A stretch of DNA of 26,172 nt from Trebouxia sp. TZW2008 (Eukaryota; Chlorophyta; Trebouxiophyceae; Trebouxiales; Trebouxiaceae). Location: contig BDIU01000548.1 in NCBI GenBank assembly GCA_002118135.1, positions 339 to 26,510 of the forward strand, in the 5' to 3' direction. The position numbers were made by a program, and so were the translations under genes. This document shows, piece by piece, positions 1 through 8,454 of this stretch (position 1 is its first letter; each line of letters begins with the position of its first letter). Below the pieces are notes generated by a model. That model was not told where the DNA came from and searched no databases. It worked only from the letters and a program-made list of their open reading frames with translations.

Positions 1-3000
1 GGGCTGATTATCAGTATGCTGTGGCAGACTTGCTTCAGAGGATTCAATGTAGGGGAGATCAGACTAGACAACATCAGGACACCCACTAACAGTCCAGCTA
101 TCCCATTCCTTGTACCCCAAGTAGTGCTGCAGAAGAGCTGTGGACCAGCAGTATCATGCAAAGCATGGTGACTTCTATAGCAAATGCTCACAGGCGAGAA
201 TTTCCTTGAGTGAGTGCGACCATTCCAAACTGTATTGCAATTCATGTACATGACGACTATACACAGGAGTGCACAGGAGCCAAGAGGCTAGACAGTCTTG
301 ACTTACCAGTGGAAGTGCATTGCCCGCCCTGCTCAGCTCAAGGGCATACTCCAGTTGCTTGAGGGCGGCCACTTCTGCCTCCTTCTGCCACAGCTGACCC
401 TGATCAGTCACCCTGTGGGTTTGTACGCCCTCCGCCTGCTGCTGCAGCTGCTCCTTCTTGTAATCTTGAACGTCATCAGTCACTCTGCCGGCCTGCAGAT
501 TGTCTACTTGCTGCCGCAGCTGCTGGATCTCGTCTGCCTGTACCTGCCAGTACCAAACACATCACCTCTGTCTGACAATTTCTTCACGATGTGTAGACAG
601 TGTCAAAACACCAGATTTATGCAACCAGCAACAAGCCTGTGAATGACTATGTACACAAATGACAACTACACAACACTGCAACATGATGCTTGTGTGGATT
701 TAATGCACCGCAAGACAGTTGATGGATGCAGCACAAGCTGTCAAATTCCTGTTGCATGTAATCACTTGGCAGCTGGCATCCTAACACTGTTGGCATTGGA
801 ATCTTGTCGCACTCTTGTCAGCACAGGTGGATGTGTGTAGCAGCCGACCAACAGCTTCTGCACACATACTGAGGACCCATACTCAATCACACATTCAAGC
901 CCAAGATGAAGCACCATTTGCTGTCTTACTTGGGTAAGCTTGTGAAGATTTTCTGACAGGAGTGAGGCTTGCTTCTCAGTCTTCAAAAGCTCGCCCTTCA
1001 GAACTGCAACTTCCTTTTGCAGCGCCTCCTTGTCCTGGTTTGACGCCTGCACCTCACAGAACCTTCTCTCAAAAGGCGCTGCCCAGTGCATGCTGTGCAC
1101 TACACATCAGTAGTCATGCAACATACAAAGCATTGTGTCGTATCAGCTTGCTTCCTCAATACATGTTTATACAGAAGCTGATACACCATGTTGTCATCAG
1201 TACATATACACAGAACTGGATATACAATCCGTTTTGACGGCAGACAATGCGGTCAGTCAGCAAAGTTGATTGTACGCTAGATGATGGCAGACTGGCATGT
1301 CTTGAGAGGTGACAGACCTGCATTGCTTGGGCGCTGCTGCTCGCATGCCCTGCAAAGCTGGCTTGCAGGGTTGTCACTGTGTCCTCCAGCAATTGGTGCT
1401 TGCCTGCCAGCTGCTGATACTCAGCAAGCATAGCATCCTTGGCCTGCTGCACTGCCTGTTTCACCTGTTCTGCGTGAGCCTGCATGCATACACCCTTAAA
1501 CAGTCAGCAGCTGCTGGTGCTCAATTTCTAGATGGTTTTGAAATGCTGCATCTCCTGCTGGATCTGCTCAATGTGGGCCTGTATGCACACATGCTCCACG
1601 TATCAGCAGCTGCTGATACCCGGCGTCTTTGTCATCTTTGAATGCGGTGCAGATCCTGCTGCATCTGTCCCCTGTGGGCCTGTATGCGCACATGCTCAAC
1701 AAGCCAGCTGCTGCCCGCACTTATATCCTAGATGTTCTCGGCCTGCTGCACTGCCTGCTGGACCTGTTCAATGTCAGCCTGTATGCACACATGCTCAACA
1801 ACTCAGCAGCTCCCAGTACTCAATTCCCAGAGGTTCTTGAGGCGCTGCATCTGTTCACTGTGGGCCTGTATGCACGCATGCTCAACATGTCAGCAGCTGC
1901 CAGAAATCAGTACTCTTGAGATTCTTGAGGCGCTCTCTGCTGCACCTATTCACTGTGGGCCTGTATGCATACATGCTCAACATGTCAGCAGCTGCTGGTG
2001 CTCAGCATCCTTACTGTGCTTGTGGCGCTGCGCTGCACCTCCTCTAAGCCTGTACACATGCATGCTTAACATGACAGTCCAGGCACTTGGAAAGGCTTGC
2101 TTGGGGAAGGCTTCACCGCGCCAGCTGTGAAGTGAAGTCAGGAAGTGGCAACACCGAGGAGTTGGTGATGGTGGTATGTTGATGATGGTGGTAGTCGTGT
2201 GATGATATTGCAGGGGAAAGGGGTGGTGGTCTCATTGAAGGGTGTAGAAATGGGGGAGGAGCAGGCGCTGCTGTTGAAAAGGGGGATTCTGGGGGGGAGG
2301 GGGCGGGGGGTTTTGCCCAGTCGCTGCAAGACTACCTCAATTTTGGCATTACAGACATATGCAATATTAGTAGGTAGCAAATGGCACGTCAGAGACCACA
2401 CGAGCTTAATGCAGGCCCTGCACAGCATACCTACGCAGATGTTGAGATGTCAACATCTTGCAAACACACAACGCCGTGCAATACCCTTCTGCAACACAGA
2501 ATATGCGTGTGCGGGCTGACGAACACATAAGAATCAGTCAACACACAGTCATACACAAGGGTTGCAAATCACATCTGACCAAGCAATGCAAGTTTGCTCA
2601 GGCTCAGTTACAGACCTGGCGAGCAGTGACAGCTGCATTATTGGCTTCCTCCAAGGAGCGCTGCAGTTCCTGCCTCTCTGCAGTGGCCAAGCTCAGCTGC
2701 TCCTGCTGGCTTGACATCTGGTCATGCTGACTTGACAGCTTCTGGTCAACGCGCAGCTGGTCTGCCTGCAGCTTCTCCACCAGCTGCCACAGCTGCCGGT
2801 CCTGCTCTGCCTGAGCCTGTAATTGAGCATGCTTCAAATGTCAGCATTGAGCAGCAAACTGATCATGCCTCTGCCCTTTTTGATATTCCTTGGAAGCACA
2901 GACCCTGGAACGACAGCAGGATCCACTGAAGTGCAGCTGCTTGCGAGTACAATTATGCGACGCCATGAGGAGCAAAACTAGCAAAGAGGCAAGGCTGCAA

Positions 3001-6000
3001 TCAGGTGTCAGACGCATCAAGTCAATGCTGGTTTGAATCATCTCTCAGCAATGATCAAGACACTAACTCTTGTTGACATTCCTGTAAATGAAACACTGTG
3101 AGTGATGCTGCATCAGACATCAGACATGCAAAAGTGAGGGCACAGCAAGACTTGAAAGTCACATCTGACCAAGCAATCCAGACTTGTCAAGGCTACAACA
3201 CAGACCTGGCGTGCAGTGACAGCTGTGCTGTTGGCTTCCTCCAATGAGCGCTGCAGCATCTGCCTCTTTGCAGTGGCAGCAGTCAGCTGCTCTTGCTGAT
3301 CCCTCAGTTGCTCCTGCTGCCTTGATGCCTGATTCTGCTGACTGGACAGCTGCTCCTGCTGGCTCGACAGCTTCTGGTCGGCCCGCAGCTTCTCCACCAG
3401 CTGCCACAGCTTCTCGTTTCGCTCAAACTGGACCTGCAGTCGAGCAATGTTCATGCGTCAGCGTTACAAAATGATTATGCCTTGGCTTTTTCTGGTGTTC
3501 CTGAAAACATGGGCCCTGGAGTGTTGCTGCCAAGAAGTGGTTTGGGTTCACTGAAATGCAGCTGCCTGCTGATGCAAGCATGACAGCAGAAGAGGCCATA
3601 AAAAGCAAGCTTGCTGGAAGAAGCGCTGTAGAAGGGTCCAGACCCGCAAAGACAACACCATAACCTATGTATATGACACCCCCTCTCCCTGCAAGCCATT
3701 ATCATGGGTGATGATCAGGATACATTGATATGTGTCAGGGCTGTATATGCGCTTACATCATAGCTGTTTATGTGAATTACATCCCTGAGGAAGCTGTGGC
3801 TGAGCACACAAAATCATCTTGCATGCAACAGTCAAGCTATGACAAACAGAAGGCCTTGCTTAGTAATCATGATCAGCTGCGTCACTAAGCCACTTCAGGT
3901 TACCCAGGTGCATATGCCATATTGTGCCCCAAATGGTCGCAATGCCTGGCTCAGCGCAATGCTATGCAATGCCCACAGGTGTACAATGACAGCCAATAAT
4001 CCCTTAAGTGGTGGAGGTGCAAGTGGCAGCAACCTTGTTGGTTGCTGGCAGCCACACCAGAATGTTGATGAGTGTCAATGCGGTGGTTATTCACAAGCTT
4101 TGATGTGCAGTGGTAGCAGCATGGGCGACATTGCTTACTTGTTGAGACGCCACAAAGGCTCTCTTGTCCTGTTGCAGCGCCGCCACCGAGTCTTGGTCTC
4201 ATTGCATTGGCTGAGCACGTCAGAAATGTCCCTCTGCATGGCCCCAACTTGTCGCTCAGCCTCCTGAGACAGCAATGACCATGTGAGATGACTGTTGCTC
4301 TGCAATATAAGCCAGGGCAGACTCCAAGCAAGACGGCAGTGACAAGCCAAGGCGAACTTGATCAGACGAAGTGGTAAAATCTGTGAATGCTGGCGCCAAC
4401 AGCCCCTAGCAGGCACTGTCACAATCTGTCCACATGATGACAGGCGTCAGAATGACAGACCACAGCTGGGCCTGGCATTGCCCCATACCAACATCTTACT
4501 CATATGCCAATGTGCAGCCAAACATGTCAAATGTAACAGCATGGCAGGTCGCAAGTAGGTATTGGCAATACTGAGCCTTTGCCAATGTGTCAAGGGCTGC
4601 TCTGCTTCTTCTTGTCAGCGTATTGTTGCCTGCATCAGCATCACCCTTGACGTCTTGTATCATCATCACAATTACCAAAAAAAAAACTTGTGTTCCAGTC
4701 AAGTGTCACTCTTCAGCCATTTGCACTGGTGCAATGCTATCATCAAAACATAAATTGCAACACACCCCCAAAGTCCACAGAGAGCCGATCTCAGATGGTA
4801 CGCATCCTCAAGCCACAAGTATCTGACAATGGCAATTCCAGAAACAACTGCTCAGCGCCCACCAGAAGATAATGACGACATCACTGACTTGGTGTCGCTC
4901 TAATGAAGTTACTGGTGACAGGGCTGTTTATGATCAACAAAAGGCAACAATTTAATGATCCATCTCAAATAGGCAGAACGCACCCCTTGATACTTGATGC
5001 CCGCAGGAGACAATGCACCACCACTGATATGCCATGTCAGCAGGCGACAATGCATCACCCCTGACATGCTATATCAGCAGAGGTCCCTCACAACCCCAAT
5101 ATGTCATCTCAGCAGCAGACAGAAGTGCACCATCCCTTGTACGCCATGTCAGCAGGACACAGACATACCTTTGCTTCAGCACTGTGGGCACTCTTCATGT
5201 CTGCCGTGGTGGCTTGCATCTGCTCAATCTGGCGCTGCATGTCATGCACCTGCCCTTGCGCCTCAGCCACTTGACTTTTGGCGTCCTGCAGTTCACACAA
5301 CCATTGAGAACAGTAATTGAGAACAGAACAGTCAGGGCATACAATGGCACTGACAGCATAGTAACAGCATTGAGCGTAGCAAGAGGGAGCTGCTTCATAG
5401 CCTAGCAGCGCCCACCACAGTATTAGTATCAGTAATGCAGCAATCATCAAGTACTTTGCTGCATGCAACAGCTTTCAGAAAGCAACCTAGGCTAGCTGGA
5501 TTGCAGTATTGCACCTGCTTGGCAATTGCGTCAGCAGCAGCAGCATCTGCAAACTGCTGCTGCAGTCTCTCAATCTTCTGCTCGCCCAGATCTAGCTGGG
5601 TGCATTGACACAGCATCTGCTTGATGACAGCCTTTGTGTCTGCCTCCTGTTGCTGCTGCAGCTCCTTCAGCTGCTTAGCATGCACCTGCATTAGTCATTT
5701 GACGAGTCAGGCTGTTGTGCCTAGTACACATGCATGAGTCATCATGCACATCATGTTCTGCCTCCTGTTGCTGCTGCAGCTCCTTCAGCTGCTCACCATA
5801 AACCAGCATGAGTCACTCGATAGCTGGTCTTGAGGCCTAATGCATATTTGCGTTGTGTCAGCGTTTGTGTCACAGCCAAACAAGAGCATAGCTGCCTTAT
5901 GCGAGTCTACATTGTGTCAGCGCTCACGTCACAGCTAGGCAAGAGCATTGCTGAGGACATCACCCTTGCCTATATTGCTCAGGGCAATATCCTTGCTTGC

Positions 6001-6758
6001 ATTCCACATGCAGCTGCAAAGTCAAAAGCTGCAACGTCAAAATACAAACAGGTGGTAACAAGATTAACATGAGAGTACTCTAGTCAAGATAAACCTATAG
6101 GGAATCATGCGTAAACTATGTCACCAAAAGCTGATACTGGCAAGGGAAAGCCTATAAAGACATGAAACACTGTAAACTTGTAACAATGTCAAGTTACATT
6201 TGTAACAGCAGCTCCCAGCTGCACAGCTGAATGGCATCAAGCTAGCTCTTCACCAACTCAGGTAACATGTGTAGTCATGTTTGCACAGCAGTTGAAATTG
6301 GCTGAGACTGAGTGCAGACCTGTTGTACATCAGCCGCGGTTCTGACAGATGCTGCCAAGTCGTGGTGCAGAATCGAAATGATGTTGCTTCTGCACCTCAT
6401 CTGCGACATGTGTGTGCGCTGGGTTGAGAGCTTCTGTTGAACAGTCTTGCGATCCGCTTTAAGGTCGTCCACTTGACTCTGCAGATTTGCAGCTTTGTTC
6501 GCCTGCATCAGGTGTTCAGCTTTGAGTAGTCCATCAAACTTGACAGCCTTTGCATCTTCGCATCGAGCAAAGGTGCCTTGCGACCATGCATTGCATGTCC
6601 AAGTGCACAGGAAGCGTCCCTAGCGAATGACCCTGCTCACAGAGGACATCACAGTACACCTTAGAGGATACTCCAGGCAGCAGCTTGGACAAGCGCTGCG
6701 TCAACCCACCGGCGCATGACATTTGAACTGTATCTGACTGTGAAGTACTGGCTGACAT
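1..6758 (-). CDS. Gene 2: tandem paralogue of gene 1 (5' part, 10 exons visible, partial)
   Basis: The gene runs out of the window on the left. Ten exons on the minus strand are recognised, together about 546 codons, all phase 0 except the damaged exon 5. They repeat the order of gene 1 exons 1-14: N-terminal exon, class I coil, 39-codon unit, class III pair, class IV 54-codon exon, 39-codon unit, and the UIM-like exon. The exon after that is expected to lie to the left of position 1. A frameshift in exon 5 raises the possibility that this copy is decaying, but nine of the ten exons are intact and their splice sites are good. Confidence 0.6.
307..543 (-). CDS. Gene 2 exon 10, VTD repeats and UIM-like helix
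   Basis: 79 codons, phase 0. Acceptor TACTGGCAG|GTA (or six bases on, TACAG|GCA, giving 77 codons), donor CCACTG|GTAAGT. Reads VQADEIQQLRQQVDNLQ, then GRVTDDVQDYKKEQL and HRVTDQGQLWQKEAEV, and ends with EVAALKQLEYALELSRAG (UIM-like, 322-381). It is the counterpart of gene 1 exon 14, with two repeat units instead of three. The gene continues beyond the left edge. Confidence 0.75.
544..929. other. Gene 2 intron 9, nothing recognised
   Basis: No repeat or exon seen. A counterpart of gene 1 exons 12-13 could be expected here but I could not find one. Confidence 0.5.
930..1046 (-). CDS. Gene 2 exon 9, 39-codon coiled-coil unit
   Basis: 117 bp, phase 0. Acceptor GAGGTGCAG|GCG, donor ACCCAA|GTAAGA. 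Reads ASNQDKEALQKEVAVLKGEL and ends SENLHKLTQ. Matches gene 1 exons 11-13 in place and length; only one such unit is seen here against three in gene 1. Confidence 0.7.
1318..1479 (-). CDS. Gene 2 exon 8, coiled coil (class IV, 54 codons)
   Basis: 162 bp, phase 0. Acceptor GCATGCAG|GCT, donor ATGCAG|GTCTGT. Reads AHAEQVKQAVQQAKDAMLAE then YQQLAGKHQLLE. Same length as gene 1 exon 10 and aligned throughout. Confidence 0.8.
1575..2060 (-). repeat. Tandem array of dead class IV exon starts (87-101 bp units)
   Basis: Six copies of the intron end, acceptor and 5' half of exon 8 follow one another. Acceptor-equivalent edges are at 1578, 1679, 1778, 1865, 1960 and 2049; the live exon edge is 1479. 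Coil text is visible in most (AHIEQIQQEMQHF, ADIEQVQQAVQQAEN, AHSEQMQRLKNL), but each meets a stop or frameshift within about 25 codons and no donor is evident. Confidence 0.8.
2281..2310 (+). other. G-run cluster, G-quadruplex type
   Basis: Four runs of five or more G on the plus strand: GGGGG, GGGGGGG, GGGGG and GGGGGG, separated by 6, 1 and 1 bases. It lies in the intron between exons 7 and 8 of gene 2, on the template strand. The surrounding 2160-2300 is purine- and G-rich. Confidence 0.7.
2616..2816 (-). CDS. Gene 2 exon 7, coiled coil (class III)
   Basis: 67 codons, phase 0. Acceptor CAATTACAG|GCT, donor CGCCAG|GTCTGT. Reads AQAEQDRQLWQLVEKLQADQ and ends LEEANNAAVTARQ. It and exon 6 lie in two copies of a duplicated segment whose exon right edges are 617 bp apart. 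Confidence 0.8.
3206..3433 (-). CDS. Gene 2 exon 6, coiled coil (class III)
   Basis: 76 codons, phase 0. Acceptor CGACTGCAG|GTC, donor CGCCAG|GTCTGT. Reads VQFERNEKLWQLVEKLRADQ, then SSQQEQL-type heptad repeats, ending LEEANSTAVTARQ. Near-duplicate of exon 7. Confidence 0.8.
3620..4138. other. Gene 2 intron, unique part
   Basis: Beyond the duplicated segment no structure is recognised. Confidence 0.5.
4139..4263 (-). pseudogene. Gene 2 exon 5, frameshifted coiled-coil exon
   Basis: 125 bp, bounded by TGTCTCAG|GAG and CAACAA|GTAAGC. The first 23 codons read EAERQVGAMQRDISDVLSQC NET, like gene 1 exon 7. After that the coil continues only in another frame (DSVAALQQDKRAFVASQQ). The first frame stays open but ends in phase 2, which does not fit the phase 0 neighbours. 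It is either a real 1-nt loss or a sequence error. Confidence 0.55.
4264..5168. other. Gene 2 intron between exons 4 and 5
   Basis: About 900 bp. On the plus strand, 4998-5155 has three to four loose repeats of ATGCCATGTCAGCAGGCGAC-like units about 45-50 bp apart (near 5028, 5070, 5100, 5142). At 4590-4632 a GATGCAG acceptor-like site is followed by a short Lys/Gln-rich frame that soon stops; possibly another exon relic. Confidence 0.45.
5169..5285 (-). CDS. Gene 2 exon 4, 39-codon coiled-coil unit
   Basis: 117 bp, phase 0. Acceptor GAACTGCAG|GAC, donor GCAAAG|GTATGT. Reads DAKSQVAEAQGQVHDMQRQI and ends KSAHSAEAK. Confidence 0.7.
5515..5685 (-). CDS. Gene 2 exon 3, coiled coil (class I)
   Basis: 57 codons, phase 0. 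Acceptor AATGCAG|GTG, donor AAGCAG|GTGCAA. Starts VHAKQLKELQQQQEADTKAV and ends FADAAAADAIAKQ. Same class as gene 1 exons 3 and 6. Confidence 0.75.
5757..5803 (-). pseudogene. Dead copy of gene 2 exon 3 start, acceptor AG lost
   Basis: A 35-base block at 5761-5797 repeats exon 3 (5643-5679) without difference. At the acceptor, ATGCAG of exon 3 has become ATGCTG, so AG is gone. It lies within a tandem duplication of about 118 bp that includes the flanking intron. Confidence 0.65.
5804..6319. other. Gene 2 intron between exons 2 and 3
   Basis: Two copies of an approximately 65-bp unit containing TGTGTCAGCG and GTCACAGC followed by AAGAGCAT occur at 5855-5890 and 5913-5950. No exon seen. Confidence 0.45.
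6320..6502 (-). CDS. Gene 2 exon 2, coiled coil
   Basis: 61 codons, phase 0. Acceptor CTGATGCAG|GCG, donor CAACAG|GTCTGC. Reads ANKAANLQSQVDDLKADRKT then VQQKLSTQRTHMSQM. The middle (RCRSNIISILHHDLAA) is less coil-like. Confidence 0.65.
6660..6758 (-). CDS. Gene 2 exon 1, N-terminus
   Basis: 33 codons from ATG at 6758 (context CCACAATGT, A at -3), donor TCTAAG|GTGTAC. The frame is closed by a TGA shortly upstream. Reads MSASTSQSDTVQ and then MSCAGGLTQR LSKLLPGVSSK, matching gene 1 exon 1 over 21 residues. Start could also be the second ATG at 6722, the residue shared with gene 1. Confidence 0.6.
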
Positions 6759-8093
6759 TGTGGCTATTGCTGCCAGTGCAACCTCACTGATTTTGGTCAA
6801 AAGGTGCGGTCAAACTTGATCACAAGGGCTGGCACAGAACATTTCTGTTTTGCTGTATAGGAGTGCAAGCTGCACCAAGCATGAACTCAGCTGCTCATCT
6901 CTAGCATTGCCGAAAGAGGTGTGAGGTCATTGAGGCAAGACGTGCAGCAAAGAGGGAGAGAAGAGAATAATTTCACAAACAAGACAGTTCGCGGAGGTTC
7001 GTAAACGGCAGTCAATGTCTCATTATGCAATCGACCGTTCATCCGATCGAAAGCACAGGCTGTATGCTTCGAGTCAACGCAGAAAGCACGAGCAGCGACA
7101 ATAACCAATCGGGCTCGAAGTTAGCCAAGGCAGATTCGCGCGTTGTTGTTTGTGACGCAACATCGAGGTGTGGGCAGTCTTTTGATCCCGCTTCTTACAG
7201 GCAGTGTCCAGACGCATCAACAGACGCAACAGCTGCATCGCACCGCCCGGTTCTTGATAAACAATTCAATGAGCTCGTTTGAGGTGGTCTCTCTGCAGCG
7301 AATTCCATTAAGGCTCTTCTAACAACAGTGTGACACTGCATGCCTGCCTGTACCAGACAAGGATAGCGCTTGTCACACTGCCAAACGGCATCCTTAGCCG
7401 TTTGCGAAACAGTGCAACTTCAATACAGATACAGATCTCAAGCAGAGCATCTGTGCTGGACTTGCGCTGTATTTCAACTCTGAGGATCCTATGTTAGCTA
7501 AGCATGGTAGTGTCACTCCTCTGTCCTGTATGCGCCAGTTGCACAGCGATGACCCTGCTAGGTTGAGACAGGCCACCTGCTGGTTGAAGGTGTCGGCCGT
7601 CTATATACAGTATGTGCAATCCAGCAACCAATGAGCTGCTGTACACTTGTTTTTTGTATGACACTCTTCTTCACACTTGACATACTTGCCATGCTAATAA
7701 TATGGTCTGACATTTTGATGTCACGCTGACTTGTGGTTCCTCCTGACAAGGTAGCATTACAGTACATCGAATAGCAAGCAGCATGAGACCCAATGCATGA
7801 GGATAAGCTGCTTCCTGAATGAAGCAGCAAGGCAGTTGATTTGTCTGTCATCACAACATGCGACTCACCATCTGCTCAATGTATTTGCAGCAACCACTCA
7901 CAGGATATTTGTGCGAGGGTGCGTATGCAGCATATGCACACATCAGACTTGCTTCTGGTGGCAAGACATCGAGTGACCTAATGTAGCACTCTGTGAACAA
8001 TTTAGCTTGCGATTGTTGAGATTGCTGTGCAAAGACAAAATTCTGTCAAGTTCCAAAAGGCCTGTGAAAGGGCTGAGGAAACCGGTTCAGCAG
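6759..8093. other. Intergenic region between gene 1 and gene 2
   Basis: About 1.3 kb. The left 550 bp is the probable promoter and 5' UTR of gene 2. From 7300 to 8090 no repeat, RNA gene or convincing exon is seen. Open frames here lack splice context and coil composition. Confidence 0.6.
6950..7300 (-). promoter_or_regulatory. CpG-rich stretch, probable gene 2 promoter
   Basis: About 25 CpG in 6961-7260, against about 9 in a control intron stretch of equal length (2341-2640). It lies 200-500 bp upstream of the proposed start. No clear TATA box was found. A matching CpG-rich stretch covers the gene 1 start. Confidence 0.45.
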
Positions 8094-8098
8094 TTACA
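8094..8098 (-). terminator. Poly(A) signal TGTAA of gene 1
   Basis: TGTAA on the minus strand, about 230 nt after the stop. TGTAA is the usual chlorophyte polyadenylation signal, and no nearer copy was noticed. A 3' UTR of about 240-250 nt is inferred. Confidence 0.45.
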
Positions 8099-8328
8099 AG
8101 GATCTTGACAGGAAATGCAGCTGCAAGTGCAACCATATTGTATATAGACTGATCCAGACTCCAAGCGCGCTCAATTCATGACAGCGCTGATTGCAATCAC
8201 ATTCACAACAGTATTGTTAGGATATTCACACAAGTATCGCATCATGCATTCGTGTCTAAGGCATGTAGTGTACACACTCTGCTGTTAAAAACGCTAGTGC
8301 GAGGTGTGCTCCAAGTGCAAGAGCTACA

Positions 8329-8454
8329 TTATTCCCAGGCCACCTGGCCGTTACTGAGCGGTGCTGGACCCCTGTCATCACCGTAACCCACAACCCGAGC
8401 CTTTGCAGCTGTGCCCTTGGGTCCAGAGACAGACCATTTGGTCTTTCTCCGCAC
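8329..8454 (-). CDS. Gene 1 exon 26, C-terminus and stop
   Basis: 41 codons then TAA (8329-8331). Acceptor CTGATGCAG|GTG. Begins VRRKTKWSVSGPKGTAAKAR and ends LSNGQVAWE. Basic at the start, no domain recognised. It is taken as terminal because no donor precedes the stop and a poly(A)-type signal follows. Confidence 0.65.
   Translation of the reverse strand: MRRKTKWSVSGPKGTAAKARVVGYGDDRGPAPLSNGQVAWE

Larger units (their letters stand above)
2560..3700. repeat. Segmental tandem duplication carrying exons 6 and 7 of gene 2
   Basis: About 2570-3000 and 3160-3620 align in both exon and intron. Examples are CACATCTGACCAAGCAAT beside each donor (2571, 3161) and the CACTGAAGTGCAGCTGC / CACTGAAATGCAGCTGC blocks (2925, 3549). 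Exon 6 has gained extra Gln-rich heptads since the duplication. Confidence 0.75.

Noticed and set aside
298..642. Plus-strand open frame opposite gene 2 exon 10
   Set aside because: Leu/Cys-rich mirror of the Gln/Glu-rich coil on the other strand; many similar plus-strand frames (1309-1919, 13482-14087, 10010-10498) are the same effect.
1575..2060. CRISPR-like array
   Set aside because: Units are 87-101 bp, degenerate, without constant repeats and spacers, and clearly exon-derived in a eukaryotic gene.
6534..6800. Reading gene 2 exon 1 as a single 88-residue protein
   Set aside because: It begins at TTG, and similarity to gene 1 stops exactly at the AAG|GT donor, so the rest is intron.
7025..7282. 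85-residue plus-strand frame in the intergenic CpG-rich stretch
   Set aside because: No splice or promoter context and no family recognised; long stop-free runs are expected in CpG-rich DNA.
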